Source of the DNA: Coprinus comatus
Taxonomy: Eukaryota > Basidiomycota > Agaricomycetes > Agaricales > Agaricaceae
DNA length: 64,000 bases
Assembly (NCBI GenBank): GCA_034638255.1
Contig: JAWPGT010000026.1
Location: 62,001-126,000 of the forward strand
Direction: 5' to 3'
Made by a program: the position numbers and the translations under genes. Of the stretch, positions 1 through 12,104 are shown piece after piece; position 1 is the stretch's first letter, and every line of letters begins with the position of its first letter. Below the pieces are notes generated by a model. That model saw only the letters and a list, made by a program, of their open reading frames with translations. It did not search any database and had not been told where the DNA came from.

Positions 1-212
1 ATACATACATTTATATATACCTGTTTTCCAACGAATTAACTACTCTTCTCTACTTTTCAATTATTTACTTGTTCTTTTCCTTTTCCTTTGTTATAACGTA
101 CCGTATAAATCCATTCATTTTTTTTTCTTCAACTTTTGAATGAATGAGCTTTAAACCATACGTATGACATCGAAAGTTTGAAACAGACTCTACATACACA
201 TTCGCTCGACTT

Positions 213-345
213 ATTCTTGTTCGGCGAGTCAGATAATCAATCAAAAGGGTATAATGATATTGTCTATGTGTGTAGTAATGAATGAACAACCACCTACGAT
301 GTGGGTGAGGAGAACCGAGGCCATTACATTTTTCCGAGCGAATTT
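213..345 (+). repeat. Direct repeat shared with the right edge of the window
   Basis: This stretch matches 63868-64000 in the same orientation. It starts at a shared TCTTGTTCGGCGAGTCAGAT and continues through CCACCTA..GTGGGTGAGGAGAACCGA with scattered substitutions and small gaps. The match begins abruptly on the left and still continues where the window ends. It is either a dispersed repeat or the start of a longer direct duplication with a period of about 63.65 kb. Confidence 0.75.
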
Positions 346-568
346 GAGTAGGAGAAAAAGGGAGGAAAAATATAATGCTGTTGGTATCCGGGCGGCACGT
401 CGATTGGATGAGCATGAAGGCTCATTCGTCAACGTGTCTGGTGGTTGTAAGGGGAGGTGGTGGGTTTTAGGAGTTAGTTAGCAAGAAATTGAATTCACAG
501 ATGTGAGAGCGAGGACGTATGGTAGTAGATGAATTAAAATTAAAGTGAGACGCGACTGAGCTGTTTGA

Positions 569-616
569 GGCACGTGACTCTTCTACAAGAAAGCGCATCT
601 GACGAAGTCAGATGCT
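569..616 (+). repeat. Hairpin-bearing repeat end (related to the 22.7 kb insertion)
   Basis: The stretch reads CACGTGACTCTTC, a short spacer, then GCATCTG..CAGATGC followed by TTCAC. The reverse complement of one end of the 252-bp left-arm insertion at 22706-22957 has the same order of blocks and the same hairpin. This suggests a solitary or degraded end of the same element family. Confidence 0.5.
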
Positions 617-945
617 TCACATATAACGGAACCCATAAGAAACATAATTATTCCTATACCATTGTTACAAAATACATCCAGATCCCGTTTTCCCAATTAA
701 ACAATTGATTGTCCCATAACGCCAAAAAACCCTATTTATTTATTCTTATCCTTATCCTTCCTTCCAATTTACTCCCAGATAAAAACACTTGATTTTCACC
801 CAACCCCTACAAATTTACCAAAATAACCTTCACCAAATCTTCATCTCTTATAATGGTGCACTTGAGTAACCAATCCGTCTCTCATAAATAATCTAGGTTT
901 TCTGAAATTCGATCATCTAGGAAAGTGGATTCCAACATTGAATGT

Positions 946-3245
946 TTAATCTCCAGAAAATTGAGAGTGAGCAAACTCAATTTTAACACACAAATAAAAA
1001 GAAAACCTATTTACCAAAGCAGACCAAATATACTCTTCAGGATCATTAACACAACGAAACACAATATCTTGATATTCGAAAAGTTCCATATCCGTCGTAG
1101 TATTTGGGTCATTACCACTAGTCTGGATAAAATATTTTGCAAGATCATGTGCCTTAGGATTGAAAGAAACGTCCCGGCCTGTGGATCTACCACCAAATCG
1201 TTCTTGAAGGTCCCATAATACCACGTTTGTTTCATTTAACAGGTATGGCGTTCTGATTATATGTAGTGCCGTGAAATAATCTATTGGAGTACCGGAATCA
1301 CGAAACCAGATGGAGGAGAGGTGTAATATTTGATAGGGATCATCCATCGTCATAGCTCGTTGTTTCATATCGTTTGGAAGTAGATTAAACAAAATCTTTT
1401 GACGTTTCCGAAGGCATTCCGTATGTAAAACGGCGAATCTTGAACTTGTCTCCTCGTCAAGTGGAAATACTGCATTGTCATCATCGCAATTAAGAATGGA
1501 AGATAAAAATGGCTCATGGACCATAAAATCAAAGGGGGCGGCTTTGAAATGTTCATCCGGGTTTTGTGATTGAGTGCCGTAGTACCTTCGTGCTATGGCT
1601 TGGTCACTCTTACGAATGCGTTCTCGTTCCTCGTACCACTGTTTAAATGTGGTTGCAAACGCTTCAGCATTCCTACAAATATGTTCCCGTTGCCAACCCA
1701 ACCTTCCTTCTTCCAAAATTGATATTATTTCTGGACAAATTTTAGCCCATTCTATGTATCAAAGTTGTTATTAATTTTCGAAGATCATAAAACAGATGAA
1801 AAAGATCACAAACCTCCTCGAGTTAATTTAGATGACCTTTGGAATGTAGGTAAATTGTCGATCCTGCGGAACCTAGTATATTTGACATATTCCAGAACCT
1901 TCTCTTTCTGCCATCCTGTTTCACGAGTTCATTTATGAGTATTTATTTGATATAAGAATAGAAACCTAGTACCTATCTCAGCAAGCTTCTCAAAAATACT
2001 TCATCCGAAAAGTCCAGAAAAAAATGTTTGTAAATAATTCAGAGATAGAGAAAACTTCACGTACGCTAGAACCCTAGTTTCTCGTCTTTGGCTCAAGCTT
2101 TCATATCTAATCATAGTCATATCCCTTCTCCATTGGTTGTAAAGTCCTTGGTCCTGGTCAAGCACAGTTTATCCTCGATGAAATATTTTATCTCGCAAGT
2201 ATCTTCACTCTCACCTGTCCCTTCCGGTCCAATTCTCCCACGTGTGATGCTCGAGCTTGTGGATTGCTCAGCATTCTCATGTAATCAGACCTTAAATAAT
2301 AAGTACGACGACCTCCTGAAAAAGGATAAGTAATTAAGAACATTCTCATTCTCTGTCGAAGGTTGTGGTCTATTTGAAACTTACTCGTTCTGATACCATG
2401 ATTATGCATCGTAAATTCTCGCTGTAGAAATTGATCTGATACAAAACTGAAAAGGATTCAATGACCTTTTCTTGCCCCATATGGCTACAAACTCACTAAT
2501 CAGATTCCAGACACTTCTGACATACCTTGATCCTCAGCTCCCAAGAATAGTGAGCGCTACTGACTGTGGCTACTTGACAGACCTACTCTTGTTGTAAGCA
2601 AGTCATCTTCATATGAATCCAGAGTAAAATTTACCATACAACGATTAACAAATAAGAATCGAGTGTACTGTGCGTAGCTGAGATCAGAAGGACATGGAGG
2701 GGGTTGGATTTCCAATGCTTGGTATGCCTAAGAACGACAATTTATGCGTGTCAACGTGCGAGTTCATAGCATATAATGATATAAGCATACCTGTGTCCAC
2801 AGGAACTTCGCTTGTTTATCCATCACAATCGCACGAACAATTTTGCACGACCAAGATAGATAAAGAAGATCGATGGGTTCAAGCTTTCCGAATATTTCAT
2901 ATACAATATCAAGCGGCATATCCTTCATGTACTGCAAGAAACCTCTACGGCCTCTAACATTGCGAAAAGGGGACGGTTCCTGCGATTTGTCAGCAATAAC
3001 TACTGATATTTCATTCAGAGCGGGGTCGTCGCTTGAAGCACCTTTATTAATTTACCTTCATGCTTGGTCTTGCATCTTTTACGACTCGTCTTCCTTTCTT
3101 CTTCTTCTCCACCTTCCACATGCCGTGGATCATCCTCAATCTCTTCATATTCATCTTCAACTGGTTCCAGCACCTGCACTTGAGCGTCTTTCAGTTCTTG
3201 ACGCCTCCGCTTGAATCGAGATGATCGGCTGGCTGTTTGTTGCAT
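946..3245 (-). CDS. F-box protein with CxxC...CxxC zinc-binding-like motif (multi-exon)
   Basis: Likely an F-box substrate adaptor of an SCF ubiquitin ligase (family inference). The start is at 3245 (MQQTASRSSRFKRRR), aligned to the MEQAIRRSFRLKQK start of the paralogue at 51872. A basic and acidic N-terminus is followed by an apparent 53-nt intron around 2992-3044. Next comes an F-box core, DMPLDIVYEIFGKLEPIDLL, then LSWSCK. Later exons give a CMVC ... KVCQKC motif, which is typical of agaricomycete F-box proteins with a small zinc-binding module. The last exon (to 946) encodes about 255 residues with EEGRLGWQRE, HEPFLSSILNCDDD and LLPNDM blocks shared with the decayed copies in both inverted-repeat arms. 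Spliced blocks between exons stay in frame, so I call it intact. It is the best full-length template for the local family. Uncertain: borders of the middle exons around 2300-2560. Confidence 0.75.
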
Positions 3246-3299
3246 TGTTGCACCAGAAATCATTGAGCGTATGTCGAACATCGCACAATGCGGTTAACT

Positions 3300-6036
3300 A
3301 GTTGTGCTATGGTAAGGAGATTGAGTAAGTGTGGGTTATCTGGGATCGGGGAGACATCATGGGAAGAGATTCAAGATGCTTACACTCACGTGGCATGAGC
3401 GCTAACTTGAAGTTATCTGATACGAACAGGATATGAAACAACATATACGGACATGCACACAAAACTTTGAACCAAGGGGAGTAGAAGTTTAAAGTCCAAT
3501 TAACCCAACTTTCAAAGATCTCCCACTGAGGAAAACCCAGCAATGATATATTTCCAATTACCAGGTAGGAATTGGGCCTTCTTCTTTCTGGATTCTGGAT
3601 ATCGAATATAGCCTCTTAACCTGGCAGTATAACATACAAAGTTCCTCTGTGTCTATAGTCACAATATCAGGGATTGTTCGTAGGTAATTCTGATTTTTGG
3701 TGACAGCACAAAAACAAACATAAAATCTAAGGTCAGTTGTCAAAGCACCCACTCGAGCCCAGGTGAGTATGCTTTGCACAATTGTACTCTCATATTTGAG
3801 GCCAAAACTTCATGGTTGCTGGAGAGTAACTGAAAAACACTGAGTGAAATCCTTAAAGAACAGAAGTTTTCGAGAAGTTTTCTAGGGTCTAATCCTCTGT
3901 CCCTCTCGGGATGCTAGCGATAAAATGAATGAACTTCCTCCAAAAATTACAATACTTGAAGATCATAGGCGGTGGGTTACTTATCGTTTGTGCTTCATAT
4001 AACTTCATAACCGCAGTGTATGCTTCAAAGCAGCTACTAACACAATTAATTTGTTGATTCGAAGTGCGTTTCTGGTATTAACCGAGCTTGACCGTATGCT
4101 CCCTTACTACTTTTCTGACCTCTAATGATTCGGCTTTTAGCGCAAGTTAGTATGTATTGATTATTCTATCCTACATAACCCCTCAGATCTGGCACATGAG
4201 TAAGTAGAAGGATTTAAGACGAATTTAAGATTGGTGTTGTTGCCGCCGAGCGGATGTTGAACGTTGAGTACTGAGTGGCACCTGTCAAACGTCAACGTTC
4301 CAAATATTTCGTCACCCACTTCATGCGAACAACCAATTTTGTATCCAGGGAACAGGCAACGGATTTTTCCGATGAGGTGGAAGGTGTTCGATATTCCAAG
4401 CAGAAAAAAGAGATTGGGCCTAGGATATTGTATGGCCCTATCTCTGTATTGTTGTTCATGCTCAACCCGGGCTACACTCTTGTTACACTGCAACACGGTT
4501 CTGACCTACTACATTGAAGCAGAAACCTGGTCCGTTTTTTTCGGAGGACTTCCAGCACATTGGCTGTTTATTCACGGTGATCAGGTCCGAGGCTTCTTAT
4601 GTGTTTGCCTTCTTTAAGCCAAGATCACTTACCCTTTCCTAGTCATAACTCTGTGCCAAACCCCAGGTGGAATGTGGGTGGAACATCCAGTAAGTCGTCC
4701 TTGCTTTTATTAACTTGGCAGTATTCCCAGTAGAATATTGGTTGAAACCTTGACATGCCATTTTTTACTGTGGACAACAATTGTTGCTTGGGCAAATGTG
4801 TGCAAGTTCAAACTCCAAACTTCACCACCTAGAGTTTGACTGTGAAAGGAAATTTGATATCATTTTACCTTGAAAAAAGACATGTTTGGCGGGTAGGGGC
4901 AGAACATCCATACAATATAATCTAGCTATTCTTCAGTCCAGTTCCAATAATTTATCTTTTCGGAGACGGACTCCGGACCTTTCTTTCCGGAAAACTCCAC
5001 TTCTGGCCCCTATTAAATCTCAAGTTCAATGCTCTTCAGAACTGTGTCGGGAAGTCTGTAGTGGGATCACTTCCGGTGTAATTTTGTGGTGTTGAGTTGT
5101 CATATGACGTTACGGAATTTCAAATTTCAAATTTGAGGACGGTTTGAAGCTCGAAAAACATTTAGAGAGGCGGTTATAAGTAGACCTCCTCCAGATGAAA
5201 GTTTAGAGATGGGTGCTTAGAAACAAGTCTGGTTAAAGATCCGACGGGGTCCTTTCCCGATTTGAACACGAATAGTTACCTAAAGTAGTGTCCCTGCTTT
5301 TGTCCAGGACTTTGTTATAACGTTAAACATTTATTTTTAGGCTTCGAGATTTGTTCGGATGTTACCAGGTAATATAAAACCACCATTCTCCAGAATTAAA
5401 AACATTGAGCGATGTACTCGCGACGACACAGTCTACGGATGAGGATGCTTTACGTGCTGCTATACCAGTGTTGGATTGTGCTCAAAGTGTGCTACTTAGT
5501 ATTTTTCACTTATTTAACGAAAACAGATCACTGTTTACTAATCCGGAGTTATCCGAGGCATAACTTGACGTTGTGGAGTAGTCTTTATGAAATGCTTCAC
5601 ACCTTCTCGACATTCACGCTTTTGTCTTTCGCTTTATTGCGACTAGAAGACGTCAGAGTCGGTGAGTACATTCAATGATACAAATATTATAAATAATACT
5701 CTTAAATTTTACTTTACTCAACACCGTGCTTTCTACTTGGATCTTGGATCATATAAATGTACTCCTTTCCGACGACATTGAATTCCTGTTGAACTCCTTT
5801 GATACTCCAAGGACTACATAATAACATGCGTATGAGCGGTGATCAACCCTGACATGGTTCGACCATTGTACCGATGTCTATCACTCAGGATAGATTCAAT
5901 TGTAAAGGAAGATCGGGTTTAAAGGTACTAGCGAGAGCGAATGGCAAGAGTTGCGTATTATCCATTCCATCTGTCTCTCTTGACTCTTTACTAGAAATTC
6001 TCGATCCTTCACTCTTTTTCTCCCAAACCTCCACCA
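3300..6036. other. Intergenic region, no supported gene
   Basis: Several 70-117 codon open frames occur on both strands, but they overlap one another, lack recognisable motifs and have no paralogue elsewhere in the window. One repeat fragment, around 5110-5225, is listed separately. The last ~130 bases before 6037 are CT-rich, which is compatible with a fungal core promoter of the downstream membrane-protein gene. Confidence 0.55.
5110..5225 (+). repeat. Fragment related to the 36 kb TIR element
   Basis: Blocks TTTGAGGACGG, AAAACATTTAGA, CCTCCTC and AAAGTTTAGAGATGGGT occur in the same order at 36486-36575, inside the element at 35979-36723. Similarity is patchy, so this is probably an old copy or fragment. 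Confidence 0.45.
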
Positions 6037-8172
6037 ATGCTCATTTCTACTATCTTGACCACCGGTCAAGTCACCTTCATACTCCGTGTTGCCATCCAAA
6101 TCCTTTCCGCTGGAGGCCTTTTCCTCGTTGGACTCATCATCCTTGGCAATGCACCCCGAATTGCGTCTATCTCCACCCATGACGTCCTCAGCCGCATCTC
6201 CAGTAAAGAAACAACAACTTTTACCTCGTTTAAATGGTTACTGTTCGGACGATGGAGGACCAATGACCCCACTAGTACTTCAAAATTGACACTCGGAGTC
6301 CTCGTCATGCTTTCCTTTTCTCTTTTCGTCAAGCTCAGCGACGTTGGTCTCATAGGTCTTCACGCCTGCACCACTTCCGATGTCAATAGGCGCGACAATC
6401 CTGCATCTGTCTCCAATGATGACACCGCTCGAGCCTTGGTCAATAATAATATATTGAATGGAACAGATGCTACGACGGTTAAATATTTCCAATGCGAAGC
6501 TGCACATACCATCCAGTTAAATGCAAACGACACTCTGGATATGTGTACGCAATGGATCAACTCTACCTATGCGGATAAATCCGCATTCAGTGGTCTCAAT
6601 CGTTCAGATACTGCTGTTCTTATGCCACGTCAACTCGGACGGTTTCGTCATGCTCGTGAAGACCTATTCGATCTGAATGGGTATTATTATGGTCCCTTAT
6701 TTACCCGTGTACTCAAGCCTACAATCATGAATGGAATTGTTGTTGTTCCTCATGAAACCGGTCTACGCGCTTTCATTGGAGTACCAAACCTTCAACCCAA
6801 CACTCGAGTCTCTCTCCCCCAGACCCTCGCCATCGAAAGTGACATTGGTTGTATGACCGTCGGTATGTATACCGAAAAGATTATGAATCACTTATCCACC
6901 ACATACTCTCGAGACCTCTTACAAACAAACGAAACAAAGTTCAGAAAATACGTCGGTCCTGATTACTTGGAAAGCGAGGTTTCGAGGACGGTGGACGAGG
7001 TTCGGGAATACTTGAAGCCAATGTGGAATATGTCTACATTGACGGATGATGGTTTTGTTTTTGGCATTAATGATTCATCTACCCCAACCACCACTGCTGC
7101 AAGCGTCCGTTCATATTTCCTCCCAAGTCGACCAAACGATGTAGGCTTCAGTGCCAACGTTGATGCTCATAGATTTCTTTTCGGCAACTGTTCTGAACGT
7201 TTGGAGTCTCAATTAAATGTGAGCACTCCACATCGGCGTACTGCCCAAGATGATAATTCATGTGGATTTCTTGGTTTTGGTGGATCTATAGTTTCTGAAG
7301 GGGATCTGGCTGCGGGTGTGTCGAAGGTTGTATGTGCGACGGCAACCCAAGTCAACCTTGTAGATGCGGACGTGGAAGTTGATGGAAACGGGAATGTCAC
7401 GGTAACCTTCCAAAGAGTTCCTAGCGACTTAAACACTATTGTTGCAGAATATTGGGATGCGATACAAGAAGGGGAGGATACCAGGTTCAATACGTGGGAT
7501 ACGGTTTACCGCTATACGCTCTCACCCAATCCAAACGGCCCAACACAACATTTCGTCCGTCCCCGTAATGCGAGGATCCAGTATACCATGGGAGCCGGAA
7601 GCGGTGGTGGCCCTATTCCTCGTCTTAGTGGAATCATGTTGAATACCGGTGGAACATTAGATCTTGACGATCAGTTCCGTGGTCTCTCGTTTTTGGAAGA
7701 TGAATATGATGTCGTGGACTTCAAGGTGGCTTCTGCTCGGGTCGCACAATGGGCAGGTCAAATGGGTGCATCTTTCCTTCTCGGAAGTGCGGCATTCAAT
7801 GGATGGGCTGCAAACGCTATGGCAGATGGACCCTTAACAGTCGTTAGCACTGGGGGGAAGCAAGCTACATGTTACAGAGCTCCTTACGCAATTGCCTTTG
7901 TTCCTCTGCTCTTGGCTGCTTTTGTTATCTTAGTGATGACGATTGACATGTTGTTTGCCACCAAATTGTTCAAGGCTGGAAGGATGGAGAAGAATTACGC
8001 TGGTCTTCAACCATACGTGGATGCTGTTTTACCCGGTAGTATCCAGAACAAAACTTTACTCGTGTGGGAACAGGAGGGAGTACCACGTTTGGTACCCGTT
8101 CAGAATGGCCAAACACTTCAAGTCAGAGGTGATGGATCAGCGGTGGAACATTTACATATGGGGAAGGAGTAA
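6037..8172 (+). CDS. Large intronless membrane protein of unknown function (711 aa)
   Basis: A single uninterrupted reading frame, unusual here because its neighbours are intron-rich. The N-terminus has hydrophobic segments at about residues 10-37 and 88-110. A long presumably extracellular part follows (residues ~115-630) with many N-x-S/T sequons and scattered cysteines, then a strong membrane segment at about 634-656 and a ~55-residue C-terminal tail. This layout matches large surface membrane proteins common in Agaricomycetes that have no assigned function. The start MLISTILTTGQ directly precedes the first hydrophobic helix; no better upstream in-frame ATG was seen. There are no paralogues in the window. 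I do not recognise a catalytic motif and assign no function. Confidence 0.88.
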   Translation: MLISTILTTGQVTFILRVAIQILSAGGLFLVGLIILGNAPRIASISTHDVLSRISSKETTTFTSFKWLLFGRWRTNDPTSTSKLTLGVLVMLSFSLFVKLSDVGLIGLHACTTSDVNRRDNPASVSNDDTARALVNNNILNGTDATTVKYFQCEAAHTIQLNANDTLDMCTQWINSTYADKSAFSGLNRSDTAVLMPRQLGRFRHAREDLFDLNGYYYGPLFTRVLKPTIMNGIVVVPHETGLRAFIGVPNLQPNTRVSLPQTLAIESDIGCMTVGMYTEKIMNHLSTTYSRDLLQTNETKFRKYVGPDYLESEVSRTVDEVREYLKPMWNMSTLTDDGFVFGINDSSTPTTTAASVRSYFLPSRPNDVGFSANVDAHRFLFGNCSERLESQLNVSTPHRRTAQDDNSCGFLGFGGSIVSEGDLAAGVSKVVCATATQVNLVDADVEVDGNGNVTVTFQRVPSDLNTIVAEYWDAIQEGEDTRFNTWDTVYRYTLSPNPNGPTQHFVRPRNARIQYTMGAGSGGGPIPRLSGIMLNTGGTLDLDDQFRGLSFLEDEYDVVDFKVASARVAQWAGQMGASFLLGSAAFNGWAANAMADGPLTVVSTGGKQATCYRAPYAIAFVPLLLAAFVILVMTIDMLFATKLFKAGRMEKNYAGLQPYVDAVLPGSIQNKTLLVWEQEGVPRLVPVQNGQTLQVRGDGSAVEHLHMGKE

Positions 8173-8479
8173 TAGTTGGCGTCAGACATTCGGGCAGTGG
8201 TCAGTGGTGGTGGTTTTGAGCTTCTTACTATTATGATGTTACACTCATTTTACGTTCTATCCCACTCCGTTGTTTTGCACGTCCATACTGAATTCTGCTA
8301 TATGTGTTTTCCTATAAAATAAGTATTTGTTCGAGTATCAGAGTTCGCACGGATGGCTTGACGCCTCTCACGAAGTTCGACCCCAGTGTTTGTACTATTT
8401 GTTATTAACGTTATCTTCCAATGCTGAACCGATTAACCTTGGATTAACCAGCCTGCGACTGTTCTGACTCCAATGAACT

Positions 8480-9686
8480 GACTGCACGTCAGAAATTGTT
8501 ATCAAAGACTATGCGAAAGGTAAGCCTATATTTCGGAGGTTAGATCTATTAACCTTTTTTCAGTTGCAGGCTTTGCACTACTACTTTATGACCTGGTATT
8601 GACGTGGGAGCAGGCGGTCGAATGTATATAGAGGTGAGCGTATCATATATTCAAGTTTCAAGTGCCTTGTCCTTATCCTGACATTGGCCTAGGTATTCAA
8701 TGTGTGAGCGCTTGAACTGTACTCAACGACACATCATCCCTACTGTGCTCAATCTTTCTCTCTTCTAGTTTCAATCTCATTTATATTAGTCGCATGATGC
8801 ATCTCAAACATTTTTTTTGAACTGCAAAGTGTGGCTTGCATCGCCATCGCAAACGGCTATCGTGTCTATTTTAAATGCCAACCTTAAGTTCTCATTGTAC
8901 ACCTCGTAAATGGTGAGGGCAATACTCATAAATCCAGTCTATGTCTTCAAGTTGTATAACTGCAGCTACATTATTGGGCATCTTCATGGCTCACTTGTTC
9001 TTGTTATTATCCATAGCCTGTATGGATCGCAGGTATAAATTAGAAATTTGATTTGAACTTTTGTATACCAATCAACAATCCAGATTATACATGGCTTTTT
9101 TGGTACGTCTAACAGATATCAGTAACATGCAGATTGTTTAATGCTAATTTTCTGGCTTTCAATCTCTTGATGGTAAGCACAGTCATGGCCTTTAACCATG
9201 TTATGCTATGGGGACTGACCGCTTATGGTCACCATGAAGCCATTAAACAAGGTTTTCTCAATCCAATTCTACGAGTCGTTTCATACGACAACTCGTGGTC
9301 ATATCCCACACTATTTGACAACCCAAAATTTGATGATGATTCTCAATATCTACTAACCCTCTCTTTAAGTTTTCATCGTCTCGTCTCGGCTCTATAATAT
9401 GGCCTGTTAGAGATGAACTTAGGTATACCACACACTAGTGTGTCTGGGGGCTATCCTATTAATCGTTTGTAAAATTTTTGATTTTTTCCCTATCAGCCTT
9501 CGTGTTCCTTGCTTTCCGTTGTGGTATGGCATCCAATTCATACAATTCATACACTTTTTATATGCGGATACATGTGCTTCATACAGCTGCCGACCGATCC
9601 TGATTATACGAAAGCCTCGTTTTACACAAGTCGATCAAGAAAGCACTGAGTTAGTAATGAACGAACGCAGCAATATCATTGACTGA
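8480..9686 (+). pseudogene. DUF6533 membrane-protein pseudogene (locus D1)
   Basis: This is a degenerate relative of the five D2-type DUF6533 loci in the window. The signature exon survives (AGFALLLYDLVLTWEQAVECI), but the tryptophan codon of the conserved ECIWR motif is TAG at about 8630. The following exons have lost frame: the FNLIYI exon is followed by a run of eight T. The AFNHVMLWGLTAYGHHEAIK exon near 9195 and a terminal exon (SCRPILIIRKPRF..., ending TGA at 9686) are still recognisable. Order and spacing match the intact gene at 10092. D1 lies in tandem with D2, so it is probably an older tandem copy. Confidence 0.7.
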
Positions 9687-9689
9687 ATT

Positions 9690-10090
9690 TTCTTCTTTTA
9701 GTAGATCCTTCATCATATCCTGTACCCTTTCACTACTATATAAATCAAGTATATGCACCGAGTAGTCACATACCGTGCGGATCGCGTTGAAATTTCAAGT
9801 TCATATTATTAACTAATTTAACTTATCCTACTTGACCCTCGCTCTGTATATATAACTTCAAAACTTGGAACTACATCTTGAACTTGTACCAGATGTGGCA
9901 TTGGGATAACTACTCTCCTTCAATCTTCGTCCTCTAGGGGCGAAGGACCTCGCGAATCTCCGGTCTCTGGCCAACGTCTGTTATCAACGTAATTTATTTC
10001 AACAGCAAGATCAATAAATTACTAACTCAGTTTTGACTCCATCATGATTGCGGTTTATGTAAGTACTCGTAGGCTGTCCTTGCAACCCTC
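9690..10090. other. Intergenic spacer upstream of D2
   Basis: AT-rich sequence with no supported gene. It contains TATA-like stretches (for example TATATATA around 9848) upstream of the D2 start. Nothing else was identified. Confidence 0.5.
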
Positions 10091-11385
10091 CATGACAGAG
10101 ATCCTTATCAGACATTATGCTGGTGGTATGTTTCCTCTTCACAATTACTTTAAAATTCTGGCAACTGACATTTCACTAGTTTCGGCCGTAGCGGTATTAG
10201 CGTATGACTTGATACTCACGTGGGAACGAGAAGTCGAATGCATATGGAGGTGAATCTGTGAATTTTACAGTTCTCGTCAACATTCAACATTTTGCACAGG
10301 AGCTCGAAATGGACTGTTAAAGGCACGTATTTGATAGCACGCTATTGGGGGCTGGCATTTCAAATGTGAGTTCATTTTAAAATCTGGTGTTATTTGCCAA
10401 CGTGTTCAGACTCGTGATTGTATACAGCTTCAATCTTATCTACATAAGCCGCATGGCGCAGTTTGAACATGCTGTGGACTGCAAAGCCTGGTTTCGGATT
10501 CAGGGGGTTGTTGCTTCGGTATTGATATGTAATCTTGAGCTGATTGTTATGCTTCGTGGTGAGTTAAGGCGACGCGCCTGATCCAATTGCGACAACTTGT
10601 TAACACGATCGAGTTCAGTTTACGCTTTATATAACCGCAACTCCGTTATTGGGACGTTCCTGGCCATACTTTTCTTTTCCACCACAACAGCTTACGTGAT
10701 CATAGGAATGGAGGCGGTGAGAACGATGGATTTAAATTTGGATTGTCTACCAACCAAACTTCCCGATCGCTATGTGATGATGTTTAGGTGACTGACTATA
10801 GCTTCCAACTACGCCCTGATTCCGATTCATCTGACTGAGTTTGGATCAGCATTACTATGATGGCGAACCAAATTGTGCTCTTGGGGCTCACCGTTTATGG
10901 ATATTGGGAATCCATTAAACCAAGTTTCTCTCAGAATCGGAATCCAATTCTATGGGTTGTCATCCGTGATAACTCGTGCTCTTGTATCGCGCTATGTGGT
11001 ACAATACTCTCTTATCCTATAGTCCCAATCACTGACTCTCCAAACAAGCTGTTCTCATCTCAGGTCTTCAACTGGGTATCCAAGAGTTGGTACATATCAT
11101 GCCATGGTATGTACTTACCAACCCATTTTACAAACACTGTATGGTGATAACTTGTTATCTTTATATTCAGTCTGTGGTGTGCATTGCTTTCAGTCATAGT
11201 GAGTGCATCCTCAAAACCTTCCACGAGTCTCCAATGGGTTAACAAGTTCAATGAAATGTCATAGAGCTGTAGACTAATTCTAAATATGCGGAGCCTTCAG
11301 CCCGGCCCCGGCCAAATACAACAGTCACCGGATCCTGAATTGAACACTAATCCAATGGAATGGAATTCTGATCTTTGACATAGAC
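10040..11385 (+). repeat. Inverted-repeat arm 1 of the D2/D3 pair
   Basis: This segment, including introns and the region 3' of D2, matches about 12105-13440 on the opposite strand. Intron sequences align (for example the intron after exon 7, from GTATGTACTTACCAACCC), which shows that the repeat is a DNA duplication and not only protein similarity. The separating loop is about 720 bp. Confidence 0.7.
10092..11378 (+). CDS. DUF6533 domain multi-pass membrane protein (locus D2, 9 exons)
   Basis: Proposed exons: 10092-10125, 10180-10249, 10300-10365, 10428-10558, 10619-10787, 10850-10998, 11064-11106, 11171-11198 and 11265-11378. All junctions are GT..AG and in phase, giving 267 residues. The N-terminal DUF6533 signature is visible: VAVLAYDLILTWEREVECIW, then SSKWTVKGTYLIARYWGL. 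Later hydrophobic helices follow (FNLIYISRM, VASVLICNLELIVMLRG, VYALYNRNSVIGTFLAILFF, IVLLGLTVYGYW, CALLSVI), with an ending SCRLILNMRSL plus a short polar tail. DUF6533 proteins are agaricomycete integral membrane proteins of unknown function. D2 is in head-on inverted orientation with D3, from which it is separated by about 730 bp. Confidence 0.82.
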
Positions 11386-12104
11386 ATATCATTATGTGTA
11401 TGATGCATGTGCATCGTCAGCATGGGACAATGTTATTTGTAGCGACTCGCGAATGTACCTGGTCGCTGGTCACACTGATGGACGAATGGGAAAATGATTC
11501 TTCAACTAGACTACATCTTTATCACCAAAAGTTGAGAGAATGGTTGTTCACAAGTCTAGTTCATGAGCCCGAGTCTCGACGCTGGATAGAGGTTTACTGG
11601 CTCTTCGGAGTAATGCTTGGCTACAACCACTAGCAACTTTCCGCACCTGCAAGTGGGATGTTTGGACACGCTGCGGATATCAGTAATATTGATGTCCAAC
11701 GTGAGACTCTAAAGAGGTAGTTGGGAACAGAAACGCAAAGTTCTACATCAATTTTGAAATTTCTATCTCGAAGTCTGGGAGTGTCTTTGCCCCGCGAGAC
11801 CTCTGACGTTTTTTTACTTCAGGTTATCTCCACCAGTACCTGTAAGGCTGTATTCAACCAGAGTCACTCGCTGCTAATAAACTACAGTCATAATTTGTAG
11901 TATGTCCTCACCAACATGCTAAGGTCATCTAGTCGCATGATTGAAATCTGTTGGAGCGGGCATCAGGATCTACGAGTCAATCGCTTAATGATGTCCATGT
12001 AATGGTTGATATGAATATTCTATTGAAATACGAATTACTAACTGGACGCCACCACCTGTCACCGAGTACTTGGAAGGAACGGAATATATACATTGCACAC
12101 GTGT
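11386..12104. other. Loop between D2 and D3, no supported gene
   Basis: The roughly 720-bp unpaired spacer contains two 79-108 codon open frames without recognisable motifs or paralogues. I see nothing else that can be supported. Confidence 0.5.

Larger units (their letters stand above)
1..900. other. Intergenic region with two repeat fragments
   Basis: No gene can be supported here. Short open frames exist, but none resembles a family member and none has a paralogue in the window. Two repeat pieces are listed separately (213-345 and 569-616). The rest is AT-rich and unremarkable. Confidence 0.6.

Noticed and set aside
4161..4617. Overlapping 80-117 codon frames on both strands
   Set aside because: Mutually overlapping, no recognisable domain, no paralogue and no convincing splice continuation.
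5412..5678. 88-codon hydrophobic frame
   Set aside because: Plausible composition for a membrane segment, but no paralogue, no splice partners and no family resemblance.
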